From: Bacillota bacterium
GTDB lineage: Bacteria > Bacillota > Clostridia > Christensenellales > CAG-138
Assembly (NCBI GenBank): GCA_023416895.1
Contig: JAEZGQ010000100.1
Location: 1-5,261 of the forward strand
DNA: 5,261 nt
Direction of reading: 5' to 3'
A program made the position numbers and the translations under genes. The notes below the pieces were generated by a model. It saw only the letters and a list, made by a program, of their open reading frames with translations, made no database searches and had not been told where the DNA came from. Below, one piece after another: positions 5,125-5,261 of this stretch; positions within the stretch are counted from its first letter, which is position 1, and each line of letters starts with the position of its first letter.

Positions 5125-5261
5125 ATGTCTAAAAAGCTGATCATCATTTTCTGTGCCGTAATCGCGGTTTCGATCATCTGCGCCGCAATCGCGTTCTTTC
5201 TGCCGCCCGGAGGGCTTGGTGTTCAGACCACGGTTCCCGGTTTGACCATCGTAAAAGCCCC
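5125..5261 (+). CDS. N-terminal fragment of an exported or membrane-anchored protein, cut by the window edge
   Basis: Forty-five codons are visible, with no stop before the edge. The product begins MSKKLIII and continues with a hydrophobic stretch (about 5-25, ending AAIAFFL) and then PPGGLGVQTTVPGLTIV. This looks like a signal peptide or N-terminal membrane anchor. There is no lipobox; the cysteines at 10 and 19 lie inside the hydrophobic core. Too little of the mature part is present to assign a family. Its anchor resembles that of the preceding hydrolase in layout, and the 9-bp gap with an RBS overlapping the stop puts both in one operon, so another extracytoplasmic glycan-active protein is the simplest guess. 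Confidence 0.75.
   Translation, partial: MSKKLIIIFCAVIAVSIICAAIAFFLPPGGLGVQTTVPGLTIVKA

Overview
The window looks like chromosomal DNA of a Gram-positive, Firmicutes-type bacterium, most likely a fermentative carbohydrate-degrading clostridial lineage. Reasons: purine-rich AGGAGG-like ribosome binding sites before nearly every gene, a near-consensus sigma-A promoter, a LacI-family regulator, a lipobox lipoprotein with a Ser/Pro/Ala/Glu-rich tether, and moderate GC content. No genus can be named from sequence alone. It reads as part of a carbohydrate-utilisation locus.

Layout. Minus strand, in transcription order: a secreted lipoprotein made of two nearly identical Trp-rich domains (3285-1837), a hairpin terminator (1777-1799), then a two-gene unit of a LacI-family regulator (1660-650) and a beta-phosphoglucomutase-like HAD phosphatase-fold enzyme (640-5). 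Plus strand, divergent from the lipoprotein: a membrane-anchored or secreted right-handed beta-helix glycoside hydrolase related to GH28/GH49 (3580-5115). It is followed after 9 bp by the start of another exported or membrane protein (5125 to the window edge). The 294-bp divergent intergenic region holds two face-to-face promoters.

Regulation. Three copies of the motif TTAGCGCTNAA lie at the promoters of all three transcription units: 1720-1730 (regulator promoter), 3347-3364 (lipoprotein promoter) and 3523-3540 (hydrolase promoter). At both divergent promoters the site begins at the predicted transcription start. This is the layout expected of a local LacI-type repressor controlling the locus and itself. 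A separate perfect 10-bp inverted repeat (3399-3431) sits between the divergent promoters and may bind a second factor.

Working model (inference): the lipoprotein holds a polysaccharide at the cell surface, the beta-helix hydrolase cuts it, and the sugar product relieves repression. Beta-phosphoglucomutase would take beta-glucose-1-phosphate, made by an inverting alpha-glucoside phosphorylase not seen here, into glycolysis. That points to an alpha-glucan substrate rather than pectin, and the hydrolase lacks the GH28 His and Arg/Lys substrate residues. No RNA genes, CRISPR arrays, insertion sequences or transport genes were recognised.
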